Shown one piece after another: positions 1 to 8,682 of a DNA stretch of 12,983 bases (position 1 is the stretch's first letter; each line of letters begins with the position of its first letter). The notes beneath the pieces were generated by a model. That model was given only the letters and a program-made list of their open reading frames with translations, ran no database searches and was not told the origin of the DNA. Source of the DNA: Bryobacterales bacterium (GTDB lineage: Bacteria > Acidobacteriota > Terriglobia > Bryobacterales > Bryobacteraceae); assembly GCA_003132905.1 (NCBI GenBank), contig PKZC01000167.1, positions 633-13,615 of the forward strand, read 5' to 3'. A program made the translations under genes and the position numbers.

Positions 1-107
1 GCGATGTCACTATTTCCATGAGCGGCTGTTGCGAAACGCTGATGGCGATGGCCAACGCGCGGGTGGCTTCGACGCCCGCCGACATCGAGATTCGCAAGCC
101 GGCCTAG
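1..107 (+). CDS. C-terminal end of an unidentified protein (partial)
   Basis: An open frame enters from the left edge, with its first full codon at base 3, and ends at the TAG at 105-107. It gives about 34 residues, including MSGCCETLMAMANARV and ending in IEIRKPA. The adjacent cysteine pair is the only notable feature. I do not recognise the family and too little is visible to assign one. Its stop overlaps the stop of the minus-strand aminotransferase: CTAG at 104-107 is read as TAG on both strands. The case for coding is the uninterrupted frame and the neat convergent ending, so confidence is moderate. Confidence 0.45.
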   Translation, partial: DVTISMSGCCETLMAMANARVASTPADIEIRKPA

Positions 108-1270
108 GCGCGCGCGAGAATCCGGCCGACGCCATCACGGAAAACATCCTCGGCGGTCAATAAGCTGAGCACCAGGAACGCCTCTCTCTCAAAATCGAAG
201 AAGAATCCGGGCTGCACCAGCACGTTGTCCTCTGTAAGCAGACTGAGCACCCAATCTTCTTCGCTGTGAATGCGCGGCGCTTCCAGCACGGCGTACCAGC
301 CGCCTTCGGTGCCGAGCAGTTTCCAAGGCGAAGCGCCGCCGATCTGGCTTGCAAGAAAAGCCCGGTTAGCGCGAACCCGCGCGAGAATCTGTGCCTGCAG
401 GCCGCCACGCAGACCCAGCAGGGCGGCCGCGGCCCATTGCACCGGAGCGCTGACCGAAAGATACGTATCGGCGATCAGTTCCAGCCGTTCGAAAGCTTGC
501 TCGCGATGGCGCGGCGGGCCTCCCGTTGCGATCCAGCCGAGTTTCATCTGGGGCAAGCCAGCGACTTTGGAGAGACCGCTCAGGCAGAACGTCAGCACTT
601 CGTCGATCGCTGTTAACGAGCGCACAACGGGAGCGTGTTGATCGAGCAGATAGTCAGCGAAAACTTCATCCGAAATAAGCGCCAAGTTGTGCTTGAGGCA
701 GATCGCGATCAGGGGATCAAGCTCAGACCGTTTGAGGAAAGACCCGGTGGGATTATTAGGGTTCACCAGCACGATGGCGCTGGTCCGGGGCGTTACGGAG
801 CCGCTAAGCGCGTCAAAATCGATGGACCAAGCGCTGTTGTAGACCAGGGGATACTGGATGACACGCACGGAATCGAGCGCAGCTAAGTAATCGAACAAAG
901 GATAGGACGGGCTTGGAACCAGCACCTCGTCGCCGGGATCGGCCAGCAGTTTGAAGACGAAGGCGTAAGCTTCGCTGGTGCTGGCGGTCAGGAGTATGCG
1001 TTCCGGACTTACGCTACCGGCATAATACGCGGAGACCGCGTCACGAGCGGCCGGCAATCCCGCGGCGCCAGGCTCATAGCGCAGCGACCGTGGATCGGCC
1101 AGCGCAGAGAGAATGGCGTCGGACGGATATGCGAATCCGGCGGCAGTAGGATTCGATTCCGTCAGGTCGAGGATCGGTGTGCCGGCCGCTCGTTTTTCGT
1201 CCAAAAGCTGGCTGAGGCGATTGGGCGGGAGATCCCAATGGAGCCGGGAGGAAAATAGCGGCGCGGGCAA
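104..1270 (-). CDS. PLP-dependent aminotransferase, class I/II (fold type I)
   Basis: This 388-residue cytosolic enzyme should transfer amino groups using pyridoxal phosphate; the substrate cannot be told. The landmarks are in order: an N-terminal substrate segment (LDLTESNPT, 35-42), the NPNNPTG motif (170-176) whose Asn173 faces the cofactor, SDEVFADY with Asp201 for the pyridine nitrogen, and SGLSK with Lys235 as the Schiff-base lysine. Length is normal for the class. Two usual residues differ. The tyrosine three after the Asp is Phe204. The C-terminal arginine that normally holds the substrate carboxylate appears to be Val367 in FLVLSLLT. The start is TTG at 1268-1270: an in-frame TAA lies four codons upstream and no ATG or GTG lies between. 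No Shine-Dalgarno is visible. It is the last gene of a probable minus-strand group with the Ser/His-rich peptide and ApaG. Confidence 0.9.
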   Translation of the reverse strand: MPAPLFSSRLHWDLPPNRLSQLLDEKRAAGTPILDLTESNPTAAGFAYPSDAILSALADPRSLRYEPGAAGLPAARDAVSAYYAGSVSPERILLTASTSEAYAFVFKLLADPGDEVLVPSPSYPLFDYLAALDSVRVIQYPLVYNSAWSIDFDALSGSVTPRTSAIVLVNPNNPTGSFLKRSELDPLIAICLKHNLALISDEVFADYLLDQHAPVVRSLTAIDEVLTFCLSGLSKVAGLPQMKLGWIATGGPPRHREQAFERLELIADTYLSVSAPVQWAAAALLGLRGGLQAQILARVRANRAFLASQIGGASPWKLLGTEGGWYAVLEAPRIHSEEDWVLSLLTEDNVLVQPGFFFDFEREAFLVLSLLTAEDVFRDGVGRILARA

Positions 1271-1304
1271 GCAGACAAGTTACCACGCCGCGGCGGTTAT
1301 ACGC

Positions 1305-1514
1305 CTAATTCGAGGGCACATTACTTCGGGTCTTCGAACCGGAGTTGCTGCTGTGTCGTGAACCGGTGCTGTGATGGTGGCTATTGCTATGAGATCCATG
1401 ACTGGAACTGCTATGGCTCCCGCTGTTTTCGCTTTTGCTCGAGTCGGCAAAGGCCAACGATGCCGTGCCCAGGATAAGGGCGCTGGTTAGGAGAAGAGAG
1501 AGATAAACTTTCAT
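1305..1514 (-). CDS. Small secreted Ser/His-rich peptide
   Basis: This 69-residue protein has a clear Sec signal peptide: Lys2, a Leu-rich core, and AFA before the predicted cut at residue 23. The mature part is about 46 residues with roughly 20 Ser and 7 His (one HHH run), plus Asn, Gly and a few charged residues. It has no cysteine or aromatic residue and almost nothing hydrophobic, so it should be disordered. The function is unknown. Metal binding by the histidines, or a surface or matrix role, are guesses. It lies 51 bases downstream of apaG and 34 upstream of the aminotransferase, so co-transcription is plausible. A 6-bp inverted repeat (CATGCC 1512-1517, GGCATG 1527-1532) includes the start codon and might occlude it. 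Low-complexity ORFs can be spurious, but the good signal peptide argues that this one is real. Confidence 0.72.
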   Translation of the reverse strand: MKVYLSLLLTSALILGTASLAFADSSKSENSGSHSSSSHGSHSNSHHHSTGSRHSSNSGSKTRSNVPSN

Positions 1515-1565
1515 GCCTTAGAGTGCGGCATGCGTGAAGAAAATCGCAGGCGTTAATGCCGATTC

Positions 1566-1991
1566 TTAGTGGACGGTGTAGCGCGCTTTGAGGGCGAACG
1601 GCGCGATCTCGATGTCGAATTTTTCCCCGCCCGCGCGAACCATCTGGTAGGTACCCCGCATAAGCCCAGTGGGGGTCTTGAGCGGACACCACGAAGAATA
1701 TTTGAACGACTCGCCGGGCGCCAGCACAGGCTGCTCCCCGATGACACCCGGACCTTTCACTTCTTCGACGTGATCGAGCGCATCCGTAATAATCCAGTGC
1801 CGGCTAATCAGCTGTACGGTATCGGTTCCCTGGTTGGTGATGCGGACCGTGTACTCGAAGACCCATTCGCCTTGCAGCGGCTTCGAATTCTCGGGCGAGT
1901 GTCGCGATAAGACTTCGACGCGGATAGATTTGGTCACGGCGTCGGACATCGGAGCGTGCTCCGACCGAAGATCAGGCATAAGCATGCTCAT
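1566..1991 (-). CDS. apaG: ApaG domain protein
   Basis: The protein is 141 residues from the first ATG, or 127 from Met15 (ATG at 1947-1949), which is closer to the roughly 125 residues of E. coli ApaG. The family fingerprint is present throughout: FEYTVRITNQG, VQLISRHWIITDA, a Gly-rich GPGVIGEQPVLAPGE turn, YSSWCPLKTPTGLMRGTYQM, and a C-terminal IEIAPFALKARY. ApaG is a small fibronectin-type-III-like beta sandwich. In enterobacteria it is linked by genetics to cobalt resistance and magnesium efflux (CorD), but its biochemical role is unsettled. The extra N-terminal residues make Met15 the more likely start; a GGAG lies about ten bases before it. The gene diverges from the heme gene chdC. Confidence 0.93.
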   Translation of the reverse strand: MSMLMPDLRSEHAPMSDAVTKSIRVEVLSRHSPENSKPLQGEWVFEYTVRITNQGTDTVQLISRHWIITDALDHVEEVKGPGVIGEQPVLAPGESFKYSSWCPLKTPTGLMRGTYQMVRAGGEKFDIEIAPFALKARYTVH

Positions 1992-2021
1992 GATAGCAGG
2001 GCGTTCGGTAGAATAGCAGTC

Positions 2022-2025
2022 AGGA
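2022..2025 (+). promoter_or_regulatory. Shine-Dalgarno site of chdC
   Basis: AGGA with a seven-base spacer before the ATG at 2033. It supports that start and is one of the few good ribosome sites in the window. Confidence 0.6.
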
Positions 2026-2032
2026 TTCCCCT

Positions 2033-2884
2033 ATGTCCGTCATCTCGAACGCCCCTCCCGAAATCGCCATGGAACATTTACCGGCTGTACCGCTGACTCT
2101 GGAAGGCGCCAGCATGCTGCATCAGATGCTGCGCGTCCGTTGGACCGCTTGGAAGCAGCTGTCTGCCGCCGAGCAAGCCAAGATCGCACAAGAGGCCGCC
2201 GACGCGCTGGCAGTGATGGAACGCGAAACGGGCGGACAAAGCGCGGCGTTTTCGCTGTTGGGCCACAAGGGCGATCTCATCCTGGTGCATTTCCGTCGTT
2301 CCTTCGATGAATTGAATCAGGTGGAGCGGCGGCTGGCGCGGCTTGCATTGTGGGATTACCTGGAATTGACCTCGTCGTACCTGTCGGTGGTGGAACTGGG
2401 CCTGTATGAATCCAGCCTTAAGACTTATGGAGCTTTGGCGGAGCGCGGTATCGTGCCATTTTCTCCCGAATGGAAGACGGCCATCGACGAAGTGATGGCG
2501 CGCCAGCGAGAGGCTATGGCCCCGCGCCTATTTCCGGACATGCCGCCGCACAAATACCTGTCTTTTTATCCCATGGATCGCAAGCGCGGCGAACTCAAGA
2601 ACTGGTACCTGCTGCCGATGGCGGAGCGGCAGCGGCAGATGCACGAGCACGGCAAGATCGGCCGCAGGTACGCGGGCGAAGTGAAACAAGTGATTTCGGG
2701 ATCCATCGGGTTCGACGATTGGGAATGGGGCGTCGATCTGTTCGCCGACGATCCGCTGGTGTTCAAGAAGCTGATTTACGAAATGCGGTTCGATGAAGTA
2801 AGCGCCGATTACGCGCTGTTCGGAACATTCTACGTGGGCATCCGGTGTCCGGCGGCTGATCTAGTGAACTGGTTGAATGGCTGA
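2033..2884 (+). CDS. chdC: Coproheme decarboxylase (ChdC/HemQ), chlorite dismutase family
   Basis: This 283-residue enzyme should convert Fe-coproporphyrin III (coproheme) to protoheme by peroxide-driven decarboxylation, the last step of the coproporphyrin-dependent heme pathway. The C-terminal half follows the Firmicutes-type enzyme closely: FYPMDRKR (178-185), NWYLLPMAERQRQM (190-203), EHGKIGRRY (205-213), GSIGFDDWEWGVDLFADD (223-240) and EMRFDEVSADYALFGTFYVG. Tyr179 matches the radical tyrosine (Tyr145 in S. aureus). Trp191 and His206 (proximal heme ligand) fall at the expected spacings of +12 and +27. The position four after the tyrosine, a lysine in the recalled S. aureus and Bacillus proteins, is Arg183. 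Residues 1-30 are a non-conserved extension. No other heme gene is adjacent. The TGA ends one base before the stop of the convergent TPR gene. Confidence 0.94.
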   Translation: MSVISNAPPEIAMEHLPAVPLTLEGASMLHQMLRVRWTAWKQLSAAEQAKIAQEAADALAVMERETGGQSAAFSLLGHKGDLILVHFRRSFDELNQVERRLARLALWDYLELTSSYLSVVELGLYESSLKTYGALAERGIVPFSPEWKTAIDEVMARQREAMAPRLFPDMPPHKYLSFYPMDRKRGELKNWYLLPMAERQRQMHEHGKIGRRYAGEVKQVISGSIGFDDWEWGVDLFADDPLVFKKLIYEMRFDEVSADYALFGTFYVGIRCPAADLVNWLNG

Positions 2885-2885
2885 G

Positions 2886-4508
2886 CTAGCGCCCGGCCTT
2901 GAAATTGGCCGCGGCGCTTAGATCCACTGCCGCGCCCGCAGCATCGCCCAGTGCTTTGCGCGTCACGGCCCGGTTTTTATACGCATTGGCGTATTGGGGA
3001 TCCAGCCGAATCGCAGTATCGAAATCAGCCAGAGCATGCTGGTAGTCATGCTGGCGAAGGTAGACATAGCCGCGCGCGTTATAAGCACGCGTGGCCTTGG
3101 GGGCCAGCTGGATGGCTTGGTTCAACTCAACCAGCGCCTCAGGAAACTTTTCCGCTTGAATGAATGCCCGGCCGCGGGCTTCATGCTGCTGTTCGGTTCC
3201 GGCAGGGAGGGGAGCGGGCGTGGCAGTGGGAGTGGGAATAGGAGCAGGTGACGCCTTCGCAACCGGAGCGGGCGCAAGGGCGGGCACGCTGACTGGTGGG
3301 GCAACTTGTGGGGCAAGCGCCGGGACAGTATTCTTGGCCTCTGCTTGCTTGCTCTCTTCCAGATGTTTTTGGGCTCTCGCGAAAACCTCGGCGGCTTCTT
3401 TATATTCAGGCCGCAATCGCATCGCTTGCGCGATATCGGACTGTGCTTTGGCATAGTCGCCCAGCAGGTAATAAGCGCTGCCGCGCGCGAACCATGCTTC
3501 CGGAAGCTGAGGGTCCAATTCAATCGCCTTGCTGCGATCGGCCAAGCCTCTGTCATGCTCGCCCAATTGATGGTAAGAGCCGCCGCGCGCCAGATAGACC
3601 TCCGCCGAGTTGGGTGCCAGTTTTACGGCCTGTTCGCGATCTTGCAGCGCCTCGGAATGCCGATTGAGTTTCACTAAAGCCGCTGCGCGAGCCAGGTAAA
3701 GGTACACTTCCTGGGGAGTGATTTTCATGGCTTCGGTGAAGTCGGCCACCGCGCCGTCGTTATCCTCCAGCCGGAACTTCGCCGCGCCTCGCAGAGTGAG
3801 GGCCTTGGCGTCGTTCGGGTGCACCGACAGCAGTTTGTCGAAGTCCTGGATAGAGCGATGGAAATCGCCGAGTTGGCCCCAGGCGAAGCCCCGGCCGAGA
3901 AGCGCCTCGATATTATCCGGCTTCAGGTTGAGGCTCTGGTCGTAGTCGTCGACGGCGTCGCGATAACGGCCGAGTGCGTTGTAGAGGTCGCCTCGCTGCC
4001 GAATAGGTTCTGGATTGTCCAGCCGCAGCTTGATTCCGAGTGTGAAGTCGGCAATAGCAGCGTCGTATTCGCGCAGTTCAGTGTGTGCCACCGCGCGGCT
4101 ATTGAATACCTCGGCCGAACTGACGCCCAGTTCCACGGCGCGCGTGTAATTCGTCACCGCTTTGCGCGAATTCTTCACCCGTTGGTCGATGTCGCCCAGC
4201 AGCTGAAATACCTCGCCGTTGTTGGGCTCGAGACGCGTAGCCGCGCCAGCGTCTTCCATGGCATGTGGATAATCGCCGGTGAAGAAGCGAACACGCGCGC
4301 GATGGAAGTATGCCGCCGCGCTGTTGGGGTCGCTCTGAATGGCTTCCGAATACGCGGTTTCGGCCTCTTTCCACTGATTCGCCTCTTCCAGGCGCAGCCC
4401 TTCCTTGAAAGACTTTTCAGCCTGCTTGGGATTAGAGGGCGGCCCTGCTGGCGAGACGCCCGGTGACAGGGCTAGGATGACGAGGAACCACAAACCGCGA
4501 CGGCGCAT
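2886..4508 (-). CDS. Secreted/periplasmic TPR-repeat protein
   Basis: This 540-residue protein has an N-terminal signal (RRR, then LWFLVILALSP, cut near residue 21) followed by about ten consecutive 34-residue tetratricopeptide repeats (roughly 28-385, the last followed by a half repeat). A Pro/Ala/Thr-rich linker comes next (about 388-437, PIPTPTATPAPLPAG), then three more TPRs to the C-terminus (about 438-540). The repeats show the usual W/Y-G-Y-A-P pattern, e.g. AWFARGSAYYLLGDYAKA and AYNARGYVYLRQHDYQHA. TPR solenoids bind partner proteins; there is no catalytic domain. Export suggests a periplasmic or envelope scaffold, but no partner can be named. It lies 58 bases downstream of the finger/beta-sandwich membrane gene on the same strand, and the two may be co-transcribed. 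The ATG at 4506-4508 directly precedes the signal peptide; no Shine-Dalgarno is seen. Confidence 0.88.
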   Translation of the reverse strand: MRRRGLWFLVILALSPGVSPAGPPSNPKQAEKSFKEGLRLEEANQWKEAETAYSEAIQSDPNSAAAYFHRARVRFFTGDYPHAMEDAGAATRLEPNNGEVFQLLGDIDQRVKNSRKAVTNYTRAVELGVSSAEVFNSRAVAHTELREYDAAIADFTLGIKLRLDNPEPIRQRGDLYNALGRYRDAVDDYDQSLNLKPDNIEALLGRGFAWGQLGDFHRSIQDFDKLLSVHPNDAKALTLRGAAKFRLEDNDGAVADFTEAMKITPQEVYLYLARAAALVKLNRHSEALQDREQAVKLAPNSAEVYLARGGSYHQLGEHDRGLADRSKAIELDPQLPEAWFARGSAYYLLGDYAKAQSDIAQAMRLRPEYKEAAEVFARAQKHLEESKQAEAKNTVPALAPQVAPPVSVPALAPAPVAKASPAPIPTPTATPAPLPAGTEQQHEARGRAFIQAEKFPEALVELNQAIQLAPKATRAYNARGYVYLRQHDYQHALADFDTAIRLDPQYANAYKNRAVTRKALGDAAGAAVDLSAAANFKAGR

Positions 4509-4566
4509 GTAAGAAACTTTCGTACACTTCTACTAATACAGTAGCTGACGACGAGCCCAGAATGTC

Positions 4567-5541
4567 TTACTTTATGGCTACGACGGCGGCAGTGGGGAAA
4601 GTAATGAGCGAGAAGTGCGAAGCCACTCGCGCCAGGAAGCTGTCACGCTCCGAGACGCTCACCCACTTGAGCACGGACGACTCGCCATCCTCGGAGAAGA
4701 AGCCCACGCCGCCCCGGGTGAGGCGGTTGTCCATCCAAGAGCTGATGAGCTGGCCATTCACTGAAGTAAGGAATCGATTCCCCCGCACGCTCACCCGAAC
4801 TTTGTAGTCGACGCCACGTTCCAGTGTCAGCGGCAGCGGCAACTCCACTCGGTCGCGCTCTCGTCCATCCAGCACCACGAAGCGAACCAAGCCGGCATTC
4901 GGCAGCGCGCCGGTGTGCGTCATCACCAGTTTGGTGCCGTAGTAATTATGCAGATCGGCGGCCCGAAAAGCCCAATCCATGCTTTTGCGATCGATCTGTC
5001 CCAGGAACTCGAGTTCGTAGTTGGAAAGCGAAGTGGAAGGTTTCCAAAGCTTCAAGGATGCCGGCCGTACTTCGCCGCCCTCCAGGCTCCAATCCGAACG
5101 AATGGATCGGAGACCTTCCCAGCCAGTCAAGCCGGTGTGAAAATCGTCGCGCAAGGTGCCGGAAGTCTTGCTTTGAATCAGATTTCCGAGCAATTGTCCG
5201 AACCCGCTTTGACTGGCTTGCGGGTTGGTATCCGGCAGAGCTGAAATCGCCTTGGGCGCAGGTGAATTCATGGACAATTGCGAAAAAGCGAGGACTACAA
5301 CCACTGCGCCGAGACCCACAAAAATCGTGGTCCCGATGCCTGCTTTGCGCTCCGGCTTGTCCTCAAGACGCGTGCGGCCCGTCTGGTAAAGCCCATATAA
5401 ATCTTCGGCTTCGCGGAGCGCGCGGGCCGATGTGGCGTATTTCTTAAGATGGTCCTTGGAGCAGAAACGCTTGTCCCTGAGCCTCCGCAGAGGACCGATA
5501 TTCTTGCGGCAATACAAGCAGGCCGTAGGACTGGAGCTCAC
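4567..5541 (-). CDS. Cysteine-finger / single-TM / beta-sandwich membrane protein
   Basis: Numbered from a proposed GTG start at 5539-5541 (324 residues). Residues 8-31 hold C8-x2-C11, then RFC27SxxxH31, a treble-clef-like pattern resembling TRASH/MYM zinc fingers. A basic and acidic helix-rich stretch follows, then one transmembrane helix (about 67-88, TIFVGLGAVVVVLAF). A linker leads to an extracytoplasmic beta-rich domain (about 128-299) with DDFHTGLTGWEG, LSNYELEFLGQID, DYKVRVSVRGNRF and GGVGFFSEDGESS. This resembles the concanavalin-like folds of DUF1080/LamG proteins. The frame stays open upstream to a GTG at 5739, but that would overlap the divergent lipoprotein start and adds sequence without family character. 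TTG at 5557-5559 is another possible start. The likely topology is finger inside, sandwich outside. The function is unknown; a sugar-binding or anchoring role is only a guess. Confidence 0.8.
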   Translation of the reverse strand: MSSSPTACLYCRKNIGPLRRLRDKRFCSKDHLKKYATSARALREAEDLYGLYQTGRTRLEDKPERKAGIGTTIFVGLGAVVVVLAFSQLSMNSPAPKAISALPDTNPQASQSGFGQLLGNLIQSKTSGTLRDDFHTGLTGWEGLRSIRSDWSLEGGEVRPASLKLWKPSTSLSNYELEFLGQIDRKSMDWAFRAADLHNYYGTKLVMTHTGALPNAGLVRFVVLDGRERDRVELPLPLTLERGVDYKVRVSVRGNRFLTSVNGQLISSWMDNRLTRGGVGFFSEDGESSVLKWVSVSERDSFLARVASHFSLITFPTAAVVAIK

Positions 5542-5721
5542 GATGACCCAGTGTAGCAACGGGACGCTCACAATGAAATGTACTAAGGCAAGAATACAAG
5601 TGAGCTGGGAGTTCGTGCTGAAAAGGTCTAAGGAAAAGGCCCGAGAGGGTGCCGTATCCCACGAAAAAGAGTGAACATAAGCCGAGTAAACGCTCGTATG
5701 CTTGGTTAAGGTATTCAACGG

Positions 5722-6435
5722 ATGCCAACCCCATACCACCTCCTTACGCCTACGCTGGCTGTGAGTTTCCTGTTACTGACCGCTTGCACCCCGGAATGGG
5801 GTCCGCCGGGTCCAGAGCGTACCGAGACGCGTAGCGTGGAAATGGATCAATCGGAAGAAGTTCGCGTGGATTTGAGGATGGGCGCCGGAGAGCTGCGGGT
5901 GGCCGGGGGAGCGGAGAAGCTCATGGAGGGCCGCTTCACTTACAATCGGCTGCGGCTGCGTCCGGAAGTTTCCTATACCGCCGGGGGATTCCGCGGGCAT
6001 CTTACCGTGGAGGAACCGAACCATGTGGGGAGCGCAACATCACGATACGCCTGGGATCTCCGCCTCAACAATCAAAAGCCGTTAGACCTGGAGGTGCACT
6101 GTGGCGCCGGGGAGTCCCGGCTTGACCTGGGCGATCTGTCGCTACGGCGTGTCAGCGTCAACATCGGGGTCGGCGAACTCAAAATGGATCTGAGGGGCAA
6201 TCCCAAGAACGATTATTCAGTTTACGTTCGCGGGGGTGTCGGCGAAGCGACGGTGTATCTACCTACGGGCGTTGGAATTGAGGCGGATGTGCAAGGGGGC
6301 ATTGGAGGTATTCACGCGCCGGGCCTGGAAAAGCGGGAGGGCCGCTACGTCAATGATTCCTATGGCCATGCCAAGACCACGGTGCGGTTGGACATTCGCG
6401 GTGGAATCGGCGGCATCAATCTCATAGCGAACTAA
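5722..6435 (+). CDS. Lipoprotein with LiaF/toastrack-like repeat domain
   Basis: This 237-residue protein begins with a lipoprotein signal: a hydrophobic core and the lipobox LTAC, with Cys22 as the acylation site. The rest is beta-strand rich. It carries six short motifs of the form G-[AVI]-G-[EG]-x: GAGEL 54-58, GAGES 128-132, GVGEL 149-153, GVGEA 172-176, GIGGI 193-197 and GIGGI 228-232. This pattern matches the repeating strands of the toastrack domain in LiaF-type and DUF4097-like proteins, known in other bacteria as envelope-stress modulators. AAGG (5708-5711) lies ten bases before the ATG. It sits 96 bases upstream of a hybrid histidine kinase on the same strand, so it may sense or modulate signals for that kinase. 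This is inference. The stop codon region is duplicated (see the repeat at 6423-6457). Confidence 0.85.
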   Translation: MPTPYHLLTPTLAVSFLLLTACTPEWGPPGPERTETRSVEMDQSEEVRVDLRMGAGELRVAGGAEKLMEGRFTYNRLRLRPEVSYTAGGFRGHLTVEEPNHVGSATSRYAWDLRLNNQKPLDLEVHCGAGESRLDLGDLSLRRVSVNIGVGELKMDLRGNPKNDYSVYVRGGVGEATVYLPTGVGIEADVQGGIGGIHAPGLEKREGRYVNDSYGHAKTTVRLDIRGGIGGINLIAN

Positions 6436-6457
6436 GACCCCATAGCGAACTAAGACC
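6423..6457. repeat. Tandem duplication spanning a stop codon (17-bp units, 18-bp period)
   Basis: The 17-base unit CATAGCGAACTAAGACC occurs at 6423-6439 and again at 6441-6457, separated by one C. The first copy holds the last codons and TAA of the lipoprotein gene; the second repeats the same codons and TAA just downstream in the same frame. It has the appearance of a recent slippage duplication. Confidence 0.95.
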
Positions 6458-6531
6458 TTTGCCCTTGGGGGCTATCTCTTTCAACGTGCCAGGACTAAAC
6501 GATTTAAGTTCTTCTGACGATAGCTTGGTGA

Positions 6532-8679
<2,148 letters not shown>

Positions 8680-8682
8680 AGC

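Noticed and set aside
3819..4466. 215-codon plus-strand frame opposite the TPR gene
   Set aside because: It has no recognisable domain and mirrors the TPR repeats on the other strand. Such shadows are expected in GC-rich repeats.
4532..4546. Short inverted repeat (TACT...AGTA) upstream of the TPR gene
   Set aside because: Four-base arms are expected by chance and no nearby promoter pair supports an operator.
5542..5739. N-terminal extension of the finger/beta-sandwich protein to a GTG at 5739
   Set aside because: It would overlap the lipoprotein start and adds 66 residues ahead of the finger. A hydrophobic stretch near its end keeps a small doubt.
6461..6472. Terminator hairpin GCCC-TTGG-GGGC after the lipoprotein gene
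   Set aside because: The stem is only four pairs and is followed by a mixed pyrimidine stretch, not a T run; too weak to call.
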